In this document: in pieces, positions 1-8,947 of the stretch
Layout of the letters: every line of letters starts with the position of its first letter
How positions within the stretch are numbered: position 1 is the first letter of the stretch
NCBI GenBank assembly: GCA_024234675.1
Contig: JACKNU010000002.1
Span: forward strand, 310,001 to 374,000
Source: Pseudomonadales bacterium
GTDB lineage: Bacteria > Pseudomonadota > Gammaproteobacteria > Pseudomonadales > Halieaceae
DNA length: 64,000 nt
Direction of reading: 5' to 3'
Notes under the pieces: generated by a model
What the model was told of the DNA's origin: nothing
The model's database searches: none
Seen by the model: the letters and a program-made list of their open reading frames with translations, nothing else
Translations under genes and position numbers: made by a program

Positions 1-1828
1 CAACACCAATATACCCTGTAGCAATGCCTTCATGTCCGACCAGCAGTTCGAGGCCCTCTGCGGCCAGTACGGGCTCACCGAGGACGACGTCCAGTCTGCC
101 TACCTCGGCAAGCGGAATGTCGAGGGCGGCAACCGCCAGGACGAACTCGAGTACAACACCTTCCGTGGCGTGTTCGGCCTGCGCGGCGAAATCAACGACA
201 CCTGGCGTTACGACGGCTACTTCCAGTACGCCCGGGTGGATTACTCTGACACCTACAAGAACGACCTCAACATCAACAACATCCAGCGCGCCCTGGACGC
301 GGTGGTCGATCCGGACAGTGGCGAAATCGTCTGTCAATCGGCGCTGGACGGCAACGATCCCAACTGTGTGCCTTATAACGTGTTCCAGGAAGGCGCCATC
401 ACCCAGGAGCAGATTGATTACCTGACCATTCCCCTGTATGCGGACGGCGACACCGAGCAGACCGTTGCCTCGGCCTATGTCGAGGGTACGCTGGGGGACT
501 ACGGGGTCAAGCTGCCCTGGGCGGATAACGGCGTCGATGTGGTTATCGGTGTTGAATACCGCAAGGAGAGCATGAGCTTCAGCCCCGACCAGGGTTACAG
601 CCTGGGCCTGGGCGCCGGCCAGGGTGGTGCCACCCAGCCGGTGAACGGCAGCTACGACGTGAAAGAAGGCTTTGTGGAAGCCAGCGTACCGCTGGTGGAA
701 GGCAAGGACTGGGCCGAGCAGATCGTGCTGGATGGCGGCTACCGCTACTCCGACTACGACTACGGCGAGACCACCGACACCTACGGTATCCGCCTGGGCT
801 GGGCCATCAACCAGCAGGTCAAGCTGCGCGGCAGTTACCAGCGCGCGGTGCGCGGACCCAACATCCAGGAGCTGTTCCTGCCCCAGGGCCTGAACCTGTT
901 CGACATGGCGGCGGACCCCTGTTCGGATGCCGGTGCCGAAAGCGGCTATAGCTTCGAACAGTGTGCCCGCAGCGGCATCACCGCTGCCCAGTGGGGCCGC
1001 AACTTCGACAGCCCGGCGGGCCAGTACAACTACCTGCAGGGCGGTAACCCGGACCTGTCCCCGGAGAAGTCTGACACCTACACCTACGGTATCGTGCTGA
1101 CCCCCGACTTCCTGGAAGGGTTCACCATGACCATCGATTACTACGACATCAAGATCGAGGACGGTATCAGCGAGTTGAGCCAGGAATTCATCCTGACCGA
1201 GTGTATCGAGGGTAACGACTCCCAGTGTGACAAGGTCAGGCGCGGTCGAAACGGCGACCTGTGGGTCGGCTCCAACGTCGAAACCAGTGGCCAGATCATC
1301 GCCCTGGACGACAACCTGGCGGTGGAGCAGGTCAAGGGCATCGACGTGGTCGCTTCCTACGACTTCGATATCGGCAAGTGGGGCAGCATCAACCTGCATG
1401 ACGTGATGTCGTACATTGACCAGTGGGATACCCAGGAGCTGAGCAACGCGCCCAAGACCGAGTGTGCGGGCACATTTGCCGGCGTCTGTGGCTACCCGGC
1501 GCCGGATCTGCGCAACAACTTCCGCGCCACCTGGGTTACGCCGTGGAACGTGACTGCCAGCGCGCAGTGGCGTTACATCAGCAGCGTCGATGACTTCAAC
1601 AAGATCCGCGACCTGAACTCGATCAGCTACTTCGATCTCTCGGCAATCTGGGACATCAATGAGTGGGCCAGCGTGCGCGCCGGTATCAACAACCTGACCG
1701 ACAAGGCGCCGCCCATCGTGGGTGCCGACATCGCGGCCACTTCATACTACGGGGCGGGCAACACCTTCCCGGGTATGTACGACGCCAACGGTCGCTACTT
1801 CTTCGTAGGTGGCACCATCGGCTTCTGA
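1..1828 (+). CDS. TonB-dependent receptor, C-terminal part (5' end outside window)
   Basis: Outer-membrane beta-barrel receptor that imports a ligand using energy from TonB-ExbB-ExbD. The frame is open from base 2, so the gene is cut by the window edge and the signal peptide, TonB box and plug are missing. About 609 residues are visible. They show the alternating aromatic and polar strands of a barrel, a motif reading NPDLSPEKSDTYTYG that is typical of the receptor barrel, and a C-terminus ending in GGTIGF with the terminal Phe needed for outer-membrane insertion. Several Cys pairs in presumed extracellular loops resemble the large receptors of Caulobacter/marine type (NPDLxPE families). Ligand unknown. 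It converges on the sulfotransferase gene and ends at a strong terminator. Confidence 0.9.
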   Translation, partial: NTNIPCSNAFMSDQQFEALCGQYGLTEDDVQSAYLGKRNVEGGNRQDELEYNTFRGVFGLRGEINDTWRYDGYFQYARVDYSDTYKNDLNINNIQRALDAVVDPDSGEIVCQSALDGNDPNCVPYNVFQEGAITQEQIDYLTIPLYADGDTEQTVASAYVEGTLGDYGVKLPWADNGVDVVIGVEYRKESMSFSPDQGYSLGLGAGQGGATQPVNGSYDVKEGFVEASVPLVEGKDWAEQIVLDGGYRYSDYDYGETTDTYGIRLGWAINQQVKLRGSYQRAVRGPNIQELFLPQGLNLFDMAADPCSDAGAESGYSFEQCARSGITAAQWGRNFDSPAGQYNYLQGGNPDLSPEKSDTYTYGIVLTPDFLEGFTMTIDYYDIKIEDGISELSQEFILTECIEGNDSQCDKVRRGRNGDLWVGSNVETSGQIIALDDNLAVEQVKGIDVVASYDFDIGKWGSINLHDVMSYIDQWDTQELSNAPKTECAGTFAGVCGYPAPDLRNNFRATWVTPWNVTASAQWRYISSVDDFNKIRDLNSISYFDLSAIWDINEWASVRAGINNLTDKAPPIVGADIAATSYYGAGNTFPGMYDANGRYFFVGGTIGF

Positions 1829-1876
1829 TGCCGGGCGGCAGTACGGGCCCCGGTCTGACCGGGCCCGATTTGTAAC

Positions 1877-1910
1877 AAAAAAAGGCCACCTGCAAAGGTG
1901 GCCTTTTTTT
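1877..1910. terminator. Bidirectional intrinsic terminator
   Basis: A run of A, then the stem GGCCACC, the loop TGCAAA, the stem GGTGGCC and a run of T. With A and T tracts on both sides it can end transcription of the receptor gene (plus) and of the convergent sulfotransferase gene (minus). A second GC-rich inverted repeat, GGGCCC...GGGCCC, lies just before it at 1845-1866. Confidence 0.9.
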
Positions 1911-1937
1911 GTCCGCGTTTTAGTACCCGCGTCGCGG

Positions 1938-3461
1938 CTATGAACCGGGCTGGGAGGCCAGGGCGCCCTGCAGGTATTCGCGCAGGGGCTGCAGATGCTG
2001 CTCATAGTGCTGCCAACGCCCACTGGAGCCCTGGTAAAGAGCTTGTCTTACCTGGTGTGCACTGGCGGTGCGCACCCGATTGCCCGCGCGGTGGAAGTCC
2101 AGGCACTGCTCCTCCCAGTCCAGGTCCAGAAAGTCCAGCACCTCGCCCGTGACCTGCCGCACCCCGGCCACCAGCTTCTCGTAGCCGACTTCCAGCAGCG
2201 CGTTCCCGGCCAGTTGCTGCCAGTGCAGCATCAGGCGGCGGTACTGCAGGTAGTAGTGCCCGGCATCCAGCAAATCGTTGGCCTGGGCCTGGGCTGCCTC
2301 CATGGGCTGGAAAAACAGCGACAGGCAATTGTCCAGCGGCTCCCGGCTGCTGATGAGAAACCGCGCGTTGGGATACAGGGCATGCAGCAGGCCGATACAG
2401 AAGAAGTTGTCGGGGCGCTTGTTGATGATCCGGGTCCCACCGTGAAAGGCCTCCGCCAGGTAATCCAGGTACCTGCACCCCAGCGCAACCAGGGACGGGG
2501 CCGCAAGGGTGGTCAGCGTCCGGGGGAACGGTGCCAGTTCACGCTGGAAGAAATCGATCTCCCCGCCGGCCGCCAGCGCGCTGTGGCCGGCCAGTATCTG
2601 TTCCAGCAAGGTGGAGCCGGAACGGAACATGCCGCAGATAAACACCAGCGGCTGCTCCGAAACCGGCGGTATGGTTTGCAGCCAGTGACGGTCGCAGTGC
2701 CCGATAAGCTGATCGACCAGTTGTTCCTGGCGCTCGCGACTGTAGCTGCCGGCGCGCTGCCGGCTGAGCAGGTTGGCCTGGCGGTAGTAGTCAAAGGCCC
2801 GGTCGTAGTGCCGGCAGTCGTCATGGGCCTTGCCCAGCGCGTACAGCAGTTCCTCCCGGTCGATCGCGGCCAGGTCCTGGTTGCGCAGGACCCGTTTAAT
2901 CTGGCGAACGACAGGCGCGACCGGGTCGGTTATGCGCTCGCCATAGGCGATATGCGCGAGGGCGCCGGCGTGACGCGGTTCGCGCTGCAGGATGCGGTTG
3001 AAGAGGCGCAGGGCCTCGGCCCAATCGCCCTGTTCTTCCCGCAATTGCGCCAGATTGTACAGCGCGGGGATATACTCGGGATTGTGCGCCAGCGCGGCCT
3101 GCAGTGCTGCCAGCGCCAGCTCGTGCCGCTGCCTCGCGGTGTGGATGACGCTGATATTGTTGTGCACTTCCTCCGGGCGGGCAATGTTGCGCGCCAGGCA
3201 AGCCTGGTACTCCTGCAGGGCTTCCTCGCTGCGGCCAATGCGTTTTAGCAGGCGCGCCAGGTTATAGCGGCTGTTGTTCAGGCCGGGGCGGGCGGCCAGC
3301 AGGCGGCGGTAGCAGGCCACCGCCTCGTCGCCGTGACCGCGCCTTTCCAGCAGGGTGGCCAGGCGCTCCGTGTAAATGGCTTCGCCGGGGTAGGCATCGA
3401 CCAGTTGCTGCAGGTGCAGCTGCGCCTCATCGGGCCGTCCGCCCTGCAGGCAGATCATCAC
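1938..3461 (-). CDS. Tetratricopeptide-repeat sulfotransferase family protein
   Basis: Predicted to transfer a sulfuryl group from PAPS to an unknown acceptor. The N-terminal half (about residues 1-240) is TPR helices with motifs such as ALYNLAQLREEQGDWAEAL. The C-terminal half is a sulfotransferase domain with the 5'-phosphosulfate loop FICGMFRSGSTLLEQ (about 273-287) and a 3'-phosphate motif SSREPLDNCLSLFF. The coordinate uses the first canonical start, GTG at 3461. However, the same frame stays open upstream into the end of serA and still reads like TPR sequence (ERAQQLLAGGEPARAERLL), so the true N-terminus is probably near 3593. Lies directly downstream of serA on the same strand, probably co-transcribed. 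Similar genes are frequent beside TonB receptors in marine Gammaproteobacteria (family knowledge). Confidence 0.85.
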   Translation of the reverse strand: MMICLQGGRPDEAQLHLQQLVDAYPGEAIYTERLATLLERRGHGDEAVACYRRLLAARPGLNNSRYNLARLLKRIGRSEEALQEYQACLARNIARPEEVHNNISVIHTARQRHELALAALQAALAHNPEYIPALYNLAQLREEQGDWAEALRLFNRILQREPRHAGALAHIAYGERITDPVAPVVRQIKRVLRNQDLAAIDREELLYALGKAHDDCRHYDRAFDYYRQANLLSRQRAGSYSRERQEQLVDQLIGHCDRHWLQTIPPVSEQPLVFICGMFRSGSTLLEQILAGHSALAAGGEIDFFQRELAPFPRTLTTLAAPSLVALGCRYLDYLAEAFHGGTRIINKRPDNFFCIGLLHALYPNARFLISSREPLDNCLSLFFQPMEAAQAQANDLLDAGHYYLQYRRLMLHWQQLAGNALLEVGYEKLVAGVRQVTGEVLDFLDLDWEEQCLDFHRAGNRVRTASAHQVRQALYQGSSGRWQHYEQHLQPLREYLQGALASQPGS

Positions 3462-3601
3462 CAGCTGTTCCAGCGCCTGCCGCTGTCGCGGCTCTGTTGC
3501 CAGCAGCTCGCGCAGCAGGCGCTCGGCCCGCGCTGGCTCCCCCCCGGCAAGCAGTTGCTGCGCGCGCTCTACTGTATCGCCGCCGTGCTTGATGTTGCCT
3601 C

Positions 3602-4831
3602 CTAGAATAACACCCGGGAGCGGATGGTTCCCTCGATTCCCGCCAGCCTGGCCAGGGCCATGTCACTGTACTCGGCGTCGATATCGATTACCACATAGCC
3701 GATGGCGTCGTTGGTCTGCAGATACTGGGCCGATACGTTCAGGTTGTTCTCGGAGAACACCCGGTTGATGGCGCCCATGATGCCAGGCACGTTGTGGTGT
3801 ATGTGCAACAGGCGATGACTGCCCTCGTGGGCCGGCAGGGCGACCTCGGGGAAATTGACCGAGGAAATGCTGGTGCCGTTATCGCTGTAGCGGGCGAGCT
3901 TTTCCGCCACTTCCGCGCCGATATTTGCCTGCGCCTCCATGGTGCTGCCGCCGATATGCGGGGTGAGAAAGGTATTGTCGAACTGCCGCAGGGGAGACAC
4001 GAACTCGTCTTCGTTGGAGCGCGGCTCCACCGGGAATACGTCTATGGCCGCGCCCCCCAGGCTGCCGTCTGCCAGGCGGGCTGCCAGGGCATCGATATCC
4101 ACCACGGTGCCGCGGGAGGCGTTGATCAGGATGCTGCCGGGTTTCATGTGGGCCAGCTCGGCGACCCCTAGCATATTGCGGGTGGAGGCGTTTTCCGGCA
4201 CGTGCAGGCTAACCACCTCGCTGCCGGCCAGCAGTTCCTCCAGGCTGGATACCTGGCGGGCGTTGCCCAGGGGGAGCTTGCTGACCACATCGTAAAAACG
4301 CACCTGCATACCCAGGCCCTCGGCGATCACCCCCAGCTGCATGCCGATATTGCCGTAGCCGATGATACCCAGGGTTTTGCCGCGGATCTCGAAGGAATTG
4401 GCGGCGGACTTCAGCCACACGCCGCGATGGGCCGCGGCGTTCTTCTCGGCGATACCGCGCAGCAACAGGATCGCTTCGGCAATCACCAGCTCCGCCACGC
4501 TGCGGGTATTGGAGAAGGGCGCGTTGAACACGGCCACGCCCTTGCGGGTCGCGGCCTGCAGGTCCACCTGGTTGGTGCCGATACAGAAACAGCCGACGGC
4601 AACCAGTTTTTTGGCGGCTTCGAAAATCTCGGCGCTGAGCTGGGTGCGGGAGCGGATACCGACGAAATGGGCATCGGCGATGGCGATCTTGAGCTCCTCC
4701 GGCGGCAGGGCCTTCTGGTGCAGTTCGATATTGTGGTAGCCGGCCCGTTGCAGGGTCTCTACCGCGGACGGGTGTACGCCCTCCAGTAACAGGAAGCGGA
4801 TTTTGCTCTTTTCAAGAGACTGTTGTGCCAT
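3602..4831 (-). CDS. serA: D-3-phosphoglycerate dehydrogenase
   Basis: First step of serine synthesis: oxidises 3-phosphoglycerate to phosphohydroxypyruvate with NAD. Residues include the nucleotide-binding loop GIIGYGNIGMQLG, the catalytic-region motifs NASRGTVVDID (Arg), DVFPVEPRS (Glu) and TPHIGGST (His), and a C-terminal ACT domain (about 335-409) that usually binds serine for feedback inhibition. The 409-residue length matches the E. coli type. Start is the ATG at 4831. It diverges from a D-2-hydroxyglutarate dehydrogenase-type flavoprotein. That fits the known side activity of SerA, which reduces 2-oxoglutarate to D-2-hydroxyglutarate. Confidence 0.95.
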   Translation of the reverse strand: MAQQSLEKSKIRFLLLEGVHPSAVETLQRAGYHNIELHQKALPPEELKIAIADAHFVGIRSRTQLSAEIFEAAKKLVAVGCFCIGTNQVDLQAATRKGVAVFNAPFSNTRSVAELVIAEAILLLRGIAEKNAAAHRGVWLKSAANSFEIRGKTLGIIGYGNIGMQLGVIAEGLGMQVRFYDVVSKLPLGNARQVSSLEELLAGSEVVSLHVPENASTRNMLGVAELAHMKPGSILINASRGTVVDIDALAARLADGSLGGAAIDVFPVEPRSNEDEFVSPLRQFDNTFLTPHIGGSTMEAQANIGAEVAEKLARYSDNGTSISSVNFPEVALPAHEGSHRLLHIHHNVPGIMGAINRVFSENNLNVSAQYLQTNDAIGYVVIDIDAEYSDMALARLAGIEGTIRSRVLF

Positions 4832-4896
4832 TGCCGTAAGGGTTCCTGGTAAGCCGGTGTTGGACCCGCGAACTGTGGAGCAAGCGCGGGAAAAGA

Positions 4897-4922
4897 GGGC
4901 GCGTATGTTACCATACGCGCCC
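4897..4922. promoter_or_regulatory. Perfect 11-bp inverted repeat between divergent serA and FAD oxidase genes
   Basis: GGGCGCGTATG, the 4-nt spacer TTAC, then CATACGCGCCC. It lies 66 bases before the serA start and 41 before the GTG of the flavoprotein gene. It could be an operator shared by both genes. On the minus strand it is followed by TCTTTTC, so a leader hairpin in serA mRNA is the alternative. Confidence 0.5.
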
Positions 4923-4963
4923 CTTTATACAGCGCCCTGTGAAAAATACCGGAGGAAGCGCCA

Positions 4964-6364
4964 GTGACATCGCATGACAGTAATATCCTTGCGCGACTGC
5001 AGGATATTGTGGGGCCGGACAGGGTGCTGACCGATGCCGAGTCCCTGGAACACTACGGCCGTGACTGGACCCGTTTCCACACCCCGGCGCCACGGGCGGT
5101 GGTGCTGCCCGGGTCGATCGCTGAGGTGCAGGGTATCGTGCGCCTGGCCAATTGCGAGCGCCTGGCCATCGTGCCCTCCGGGGGCAGGACCGGCCTCAGT
5201 GCCGGCGCCGTGGCCTGCAAGGGGGAGCTGGTGCTCGCCCTGGACCGGCTCAACCAACTGGGCGACTTCAACCCGGTGGACCGCACCGTGCGTTGCGGTG
5301 CCGGCGTGGTGACCGAGCAACTGCAGCAGTTTGCCGCCGGGCAGGGCCTGTTCTACCCGGTGGACTTCGCCTCCTCGGGCTCCAGCCAGATAGGCGGCAA
5401 CATCTCCACCAACGCCGGCGGCATCAAGGTGATACGCCACGGCATGACCCGCGACTGGGTGGCGGGGCTGAAGCTGGTCACCGGTACCGGCGAGCTGCTG
5501 GACCTCAACCGCGGCCTGGTCAAGAACAATACCGGCTACGACCTGCGGCAACTGGTGATCGGCGCCGAGGGCACCCTGGGGGTGGTGGTGGAGGCGACCA
5601 TGGCGCTGTCCTCGCCCCCGCAGAACCTGGCGGTGCTGGTGCTGGGCGTGCCCGATATGGCCGCCATCATGTCGGTGCTATCCGCCTTCCGGGGCGCCAT
5701 CGAATTGAGTGCCTTCGAATTTTTCTCCGAGTTGGCGCTGTCCAAGGTTGTCGCGCACCAGGGGCTGCAGCGGCCCTTCGAAACCGCCACGCCTTTCTAT
5801 GCGCTGCTGGAGTTCGAGCAGCCCGACGAGGCCGCCATGGAACAGGCCATGACCCTGTTCGAGCACTGCGTGGAGCAGGGCTGGGTGCTGGACGGCGTGG
5901 CCAGCCAGAGCGTCGCCCAGGCCCGGAACCTGTGGCGCCTGCGCGAGGATATCTCGGAGACCATTACCCGCTGGACGCCCTACAAGAACGATATCTCCAC
6001 CAGGGTGTCCCAGGTGCCGGATTTTCTCGCCGAGGTGGAAGCGGTGGTCACGGCCAGCTACCCGGAGTTCGAGATCGTCTGGTTCGGCCATATTGGCGAC
6101 GGCAATGTACACCTCAATGTCCTCAAGCCGGACGCCATGGCTGTGGACGAGTTCCAGCGTCGCTGTGGCGAGGTGAGCAAGTGGGTGTTCGAGATCGTGC
6201 AGCGCTACGGCGGCAGTATCTCAGCCGAGCACGGTGTGGGCCTGTTGAAGAAAGACTACCTGCACTACAGTCGCTCGCCCCTGGAGATCGAGATCATGAA
6301 GCAGATCAAGCTCGCCTTTGATCCGCAGGGGATTATGAATCCCGGGAAAATATTTGACCTCTAG
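4964..6364 (+). CDS. FAD-binding oxidase, probable D-2-hydroxyglutarate dehydrogenase
   Basis: VAO/GlcD-type flavoprotein. An N-terminal FAD-binding domain carries PSGGRTGLSAGAV, GGNISTNAGGIKV and the motif NNTGYDLRQLVIGAEGTLG. The C-terminal substrate cap contains HIGDGNVHLNV and EHGVGLLKKDYL, which hold the metal or FAD ligands of this family. Length 466 residues. The start is GTG at 4964, preceded by GGAGGAA at a good distance. Divergence from serA supports oxidation of D-2-hydroxyglutarate back to 2-oxoglutarate, as described for the SerA/D2HGDH pair of Pseudomonas. From sequence alone D-lactate or glycolate oxidation cannot be excluded, but the glcE/glcF partners are absent. Confidence 0.85.
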   Translation: MTSHDSNILARLQDIVGPDRVLTDAESLEHYGRDWTRFHTPAPRAVVLPGSIAEVQGIVRLANCERLAIVPSGGRTGLSAGAVACKGELVLALDRLNQLGDFNPVDRTVRCGAGVVTEQLQQFAAGQGLFYPVDFASSGSSQIGGNISTNAGGIKVIRHGMTRDWVAGLKLVTGTGELLDLNRGLVKNNTGYDLRQLVIGAEGTLGVVVEATMALSSPPQNLAVLVLGVPDMAAIMSVLSAFRGAIELSAFEFFSELALSKVVAHQGLQRPFETATPFYALLEFEQPDEAAMEQAMTLFEHCVEQGWVLDGVASQSVAQARNLWRLREDISETITRWTPYKNDISTRVSQVPDFLAEVEAVVTASYPEFEIVWFGHIGDGNVHLNVLKPDAMAVDEFQRRCGEVSKWVFEIVQRYGGSISAEHGVGLLKKDYLHYSRSPLEIEIMKQIKLAFDPQGIMNPGKIFDL

Positions 6365-6399
6365 GCCGCTTGCCTTTGGTCATTTGTTGCTAAAACTCA

Positions 6400-7074
6400 T
6401 TACTCGGCAGTAAGAGTCCTGACCCCCGAAGCCGTCCCCAGCAACAACACATCCGCCGGGCGCAGGGCAAACAGCCCGTTGGTCACCACCCCGGTGATAT
6501 TGTTGATCTTCTGCTCCATGGCCAGCGGTTGCGGGATCGGGAAATTGTAGATGTCGAGGATGACGTTGCCGTTGTCCGTGACCACGCCCTCGCGGTAGAT
6601 CGGGTCGCCGCCCAGCTTCACCAGCTCGCGGGCCACATGGCTGCGGGCCATGGGGATGACCTCGACCGGCAGGGGAAACTGCCCCAGGGTGTGCACCAGC
6701 TTGCTTTCATCCGCGATGCAGATGAACCTGGCCGCCACCGCCGCCACGATCTTTTCCCGGGTGAGGGCCGCGCCGCCGCCCTTGATCAATTGCAGGGCGG
6801 CATTGCTTTCGTCCGCGCCGTCTATATAGAAATCCACCTGGTTGACCGTGTTGAGATCGTAGACCGGGATGCCGTGGTTTTTCAGTCGCGAGGCGGAGGC
6901 CTCGGAACTGGCGACCGTGGCGTTGACCAGCCCCTTGATGCTCGCCAGGGCGTCGATGAACAGGTTTGCGGTAGAACCCGTGCCGATACCGATCACCGAG
7001 TCGTTTTCCAGCAGCGGCCGAATGTATTCCAGCGCCGCAAGCGCAACCGCCTGTTTCAACTGATCCTGGCTCAT
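6400..7074 (-). CDS. rpiA: Ribose-5-phosphate isomerase A
   Basis: Interconverts ribose-5-phosphate and ribulose-5-phosphate in the pentose phosphate pathway. The 224-residue product has the family motifs GIGTGSTANLFI near the N-terminus, DGADE (catalytic Asp region) and KGGGAALTREKIVA. The same open frame continues far upstream through the antisense of ilvA. The start MSQDQLKQ at 7074 is chosen by length, motif position and the divergent arrangement with ilvA seen also in pseudomonads. Convergent with the FAD oxidase gene. Confidence 0.95.
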   Translation of the reverse strand: MSQDQLKQAVALAALEYIRPLLENDSVIGIGTGSTANLFIDALASIKGLVNATVASSEASASRLKNHGIPVYDLNTVNQVDFYIDGADESNAALQLIKGGGAALTREKIVAAVAARFICIADESKLVHTLGQFPLPVEVIPMARSHVARELVKLGGDPIYREGVVTDNGNVILDIYNFPIPQPLAMEQKINNITGVVTNGLFALRPADVLLLGTASGVRTLTAE

Positions 7075-7239
7075 CGTCTGTCCTCGATGCGGAGCATGGG
7101 TGAAGGCTGTGGTGATTATAGGCCACGGCCCCTGGCCGATCATCAATAATACCCGAATCGCTTTGGCGACGGGGCTGAAAAACCCCATCGCCTGCTTTAA
7201 GATGGCCGGCTCGCCAGCACATTCGGAAGTATTGCCGCC

Positions 7240-8769
7240 ATGCCAGAGTCCTATATCAAGCGAATCCTCGACGCGCGGGTCTACGATGTTGCCAGGGAAA
7301 CCCCCATTCATGAGGCCGCGCTCCTGTCCCGGCGGCTGGGCAATCAAGTGTGGTTGAAACGCGAGGACCTGCAGCCCGTGTTTTCCTTCAAGCTGCGCGG
7401 CGCCTACAACAAGATGAGCCGCCTGAGTCCGGAGCAACTGGCGGCGGGCGTGGTGGCGGCCTCGGCGGGCAACCACGCCCAGGGCGTGGCGATGGCTGCC
7501 CAGCACCTGAACGTGAAGGCAACCATTGTCATGCCGCGCCCCACACCGCAGATCAAGGTCGACGCGGTGCGCAATCGCGGTGCCCGCGTGGTGTTGCACG
7601 GCGATACGTTTGAGGAGGCCGCAGAGCAGGCCCGCAAACTGGTCGAGGAAAAGGGCATGACCTATGTGCACCCCTTCGATGACCGCGACGTGATCGCGGG
7701 CCAGGGCACCATCGGCATGGAAATCGTCCGCCAGCACCAGCAGCCGCTGGATGCGCTGTTTGTGCCCGTGGGCGGCGGTGGGCTGTTGGCAGGCGTGGCG
7801 GCCTACGTCAGCTATGTCTGGCCCCAGACCCGTATCATCGGGGTGGAGCCCGAGGACGCCGCCTGCCTGCAGCTGGCACTGCAGAAAGGCCGGCGCGCGA
7901 CCCTGCCGGAAGTGGGCCTGTTCGCCGAGGGCTGCGCCGTCGCCCAGATCGGCCGGGAGACTTTCCGCGTGATTCGCGACACGGTGGACGAGGTGATCAC
8001 CATCTCCACCGATGAAATGTGCGCGGCCATCAAGGACATCTTCGAGGATACCCGCAGCATCGCCGAGCCCGCCGGCGCCCTGGCTCTCGCGGGCCTGAAG
8101 AAATATACCGAGCGCAGCGGGGTAAGGGACCAGCACCTGCTGGCCATCGTCAGCGGCGCCAATACCAATTTCGATCGCCTGCGCTATATCTCTGAAAGAA
8201 CCGAGACCGGTGAGCACCGCGAGGCCGTAATCAGCGTGACCCTGCCGGAACGCGCGGGTGCCTTTCGCACCTTCTGCAGTGCCCTCGGACGGCGCAATAT
8301 AACGGAGTTCAATTACCGCTACGCCAGTGCCCAATCCGCCCAGGTGTTCGTGGGCCTGTCGGTCGTCCCGGGGGGCGAGGACCTGGCCGGGCTGCTGGCC
8401 GATCTGAAGGAAAGGGGTTACGTCGCCGAGGACCTCACTGATAACGAGGTGGCCAAGCTGCATATCCGCTATATGGTAGGCGGGCATGCGCCGGCTGAGG
8501 TAACCGATGAGCGGGTGTACCGGGTAGAATTCCCGGAGCGCCCCGGCGCGCTACTGCGGTTTCTGTCCGGCCTGGGGCAGGGCTGGAATATCTCCATGTT
8601 CCACTATCGCAATCACGGCGCCGCCTATGGGCGCATTCTGGTGGGGGTGCAGGTGCCGAAAAACCAGCGGCGCGCCTTCGAGGGGGTGCTGGATGAGCTG
8701 AAGTTTCCCTATTGGGAGGAGACGGATAATCGCGCCTACCAGTTGTATTTGGCCAATCAATCCGCCTGA
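7240..8769 (+). CDS. ilvA: Threonine ammonia-lyase, biosynthetic
   Basis: Deaminates threonine to 2-oxobutyrate, the entry to isoleucine synthesis. The PLP-dependent catalytic domain holds the Schiff-base Lys at residue 51 (PVFSFKLRGAYNK), the SAGNHAQGVA loop and the glycine-rich phosphate loop VGGGGLLAGV. Two ACT-like regulatory modules follow (about 325-410 and 420-500), as in the allosteric 509-residue biosynthetic form and unlike the short catabolic TdcB. Start ATG at 7240. Divergent from rpiA with 165 bases between. Confidence 0.97.
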   Translation: MPESYIKRILDARVYDVARETPIHEAALLSRRLGNQVWLKREDLQPVFSFKLRGAYNKMSRLSPEQLAAGVVAASAGNHAQGVAMAAQHLNVKATIVMPRPTPQIKVDAVRNRGARVVLHGDTFEEAAEQARKLVEEKGMTYVHPFDDRDVIAGQGTIGMEIVRQHQQPLDALFVPVGGGGLLAGVAAYVSYVWPQTRIIGVEPEDAACLQLALQKGRRATLPEVGLFAEGCAVAQIGRETFRVIRDTVDEVITISTDEMCAAIKDIFEDTRSIAEPAGALALAGLKKYTERSGVRDQHLLAIVSGANTNFDRLRYISERTETGEHREAVISVTLPERAGAFRTFCSALGRRNITEFNYRYASAQSAQVFVGLSVVPGGEDLAGLLADLKERGYVAEDLTDNEVAKLHIRYMVGGHAPAEVTDERVYRVEFPERPGALLRFLSGLGQGWNISMFHYRNHGAAYGRILVGVQVPKNQRRAFEGVLDELKFPYWEETDNRAYQLYLANQSA

Positions 8770-8789
8770 ATGTACAAAAAACCAGTAAT

Positions 8790-8814
8790 AGCGGGGCTTT
8801 CCGGCTTTTTTTTT
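8790..8814 (+). terminator. Possible terminator of ilvA
   Basis: An imperfect hairpin (AGC-GG / CC-GGCT) followed by a run of nine T, 20 bases after the ilvA stop. The stem is short and has a mismatch, so termination strength is uncertain. Confidence 0.4.
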
Positions 8815-8859
8815 GCAAAAGCGTGGTCTAGAATGGCGCCAAGTTTGTGGAATAATTAC

Positions 8860-8884
8860 AAAAAAAACGCTGGCTCAGCCAGCG
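8860..8884 (-). terminator. Intrinsic terminator of the zapA-6S-fau transcription unit
   Basis: Read on the minus strand: CGCTGGCT, G, AGCCAGCG, then eight T. The 8-bp stem is perfect. It lies about 220 bases beyond the fau stop, so the fau mRNA would run antisense through the small membrane-protein gene on the plus strand before ending here. A second perfect repeat, GGGCGCTGT-GG-ACAGCGCCC (8900-8919), lies just upstream on that transcript. Confidence 0.75.
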
Positions 8885-8947
8885 GTATATAAAAAACAGG
8901 GGCGCTGTGGACAGCGCCCGACGGGACTTCAGCGAGAGTTAAATAAA

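Noticed and set aside
5152..6321. 389-codon open frame overlapping the FAD oxidase in another frame
   Set aside because: Arg/Gly/Pro-rich translation without motifs. The FAD oxidase frame carries the full family signature.
7075..8487. Long minus-strand open frame continuous with rpiA and antisense to ilvA
   Set aside because: It is the GC-rich shadow of ilvA: His/Gln/Gly-rich, no domain, and rpiA family proteins start at 7074.
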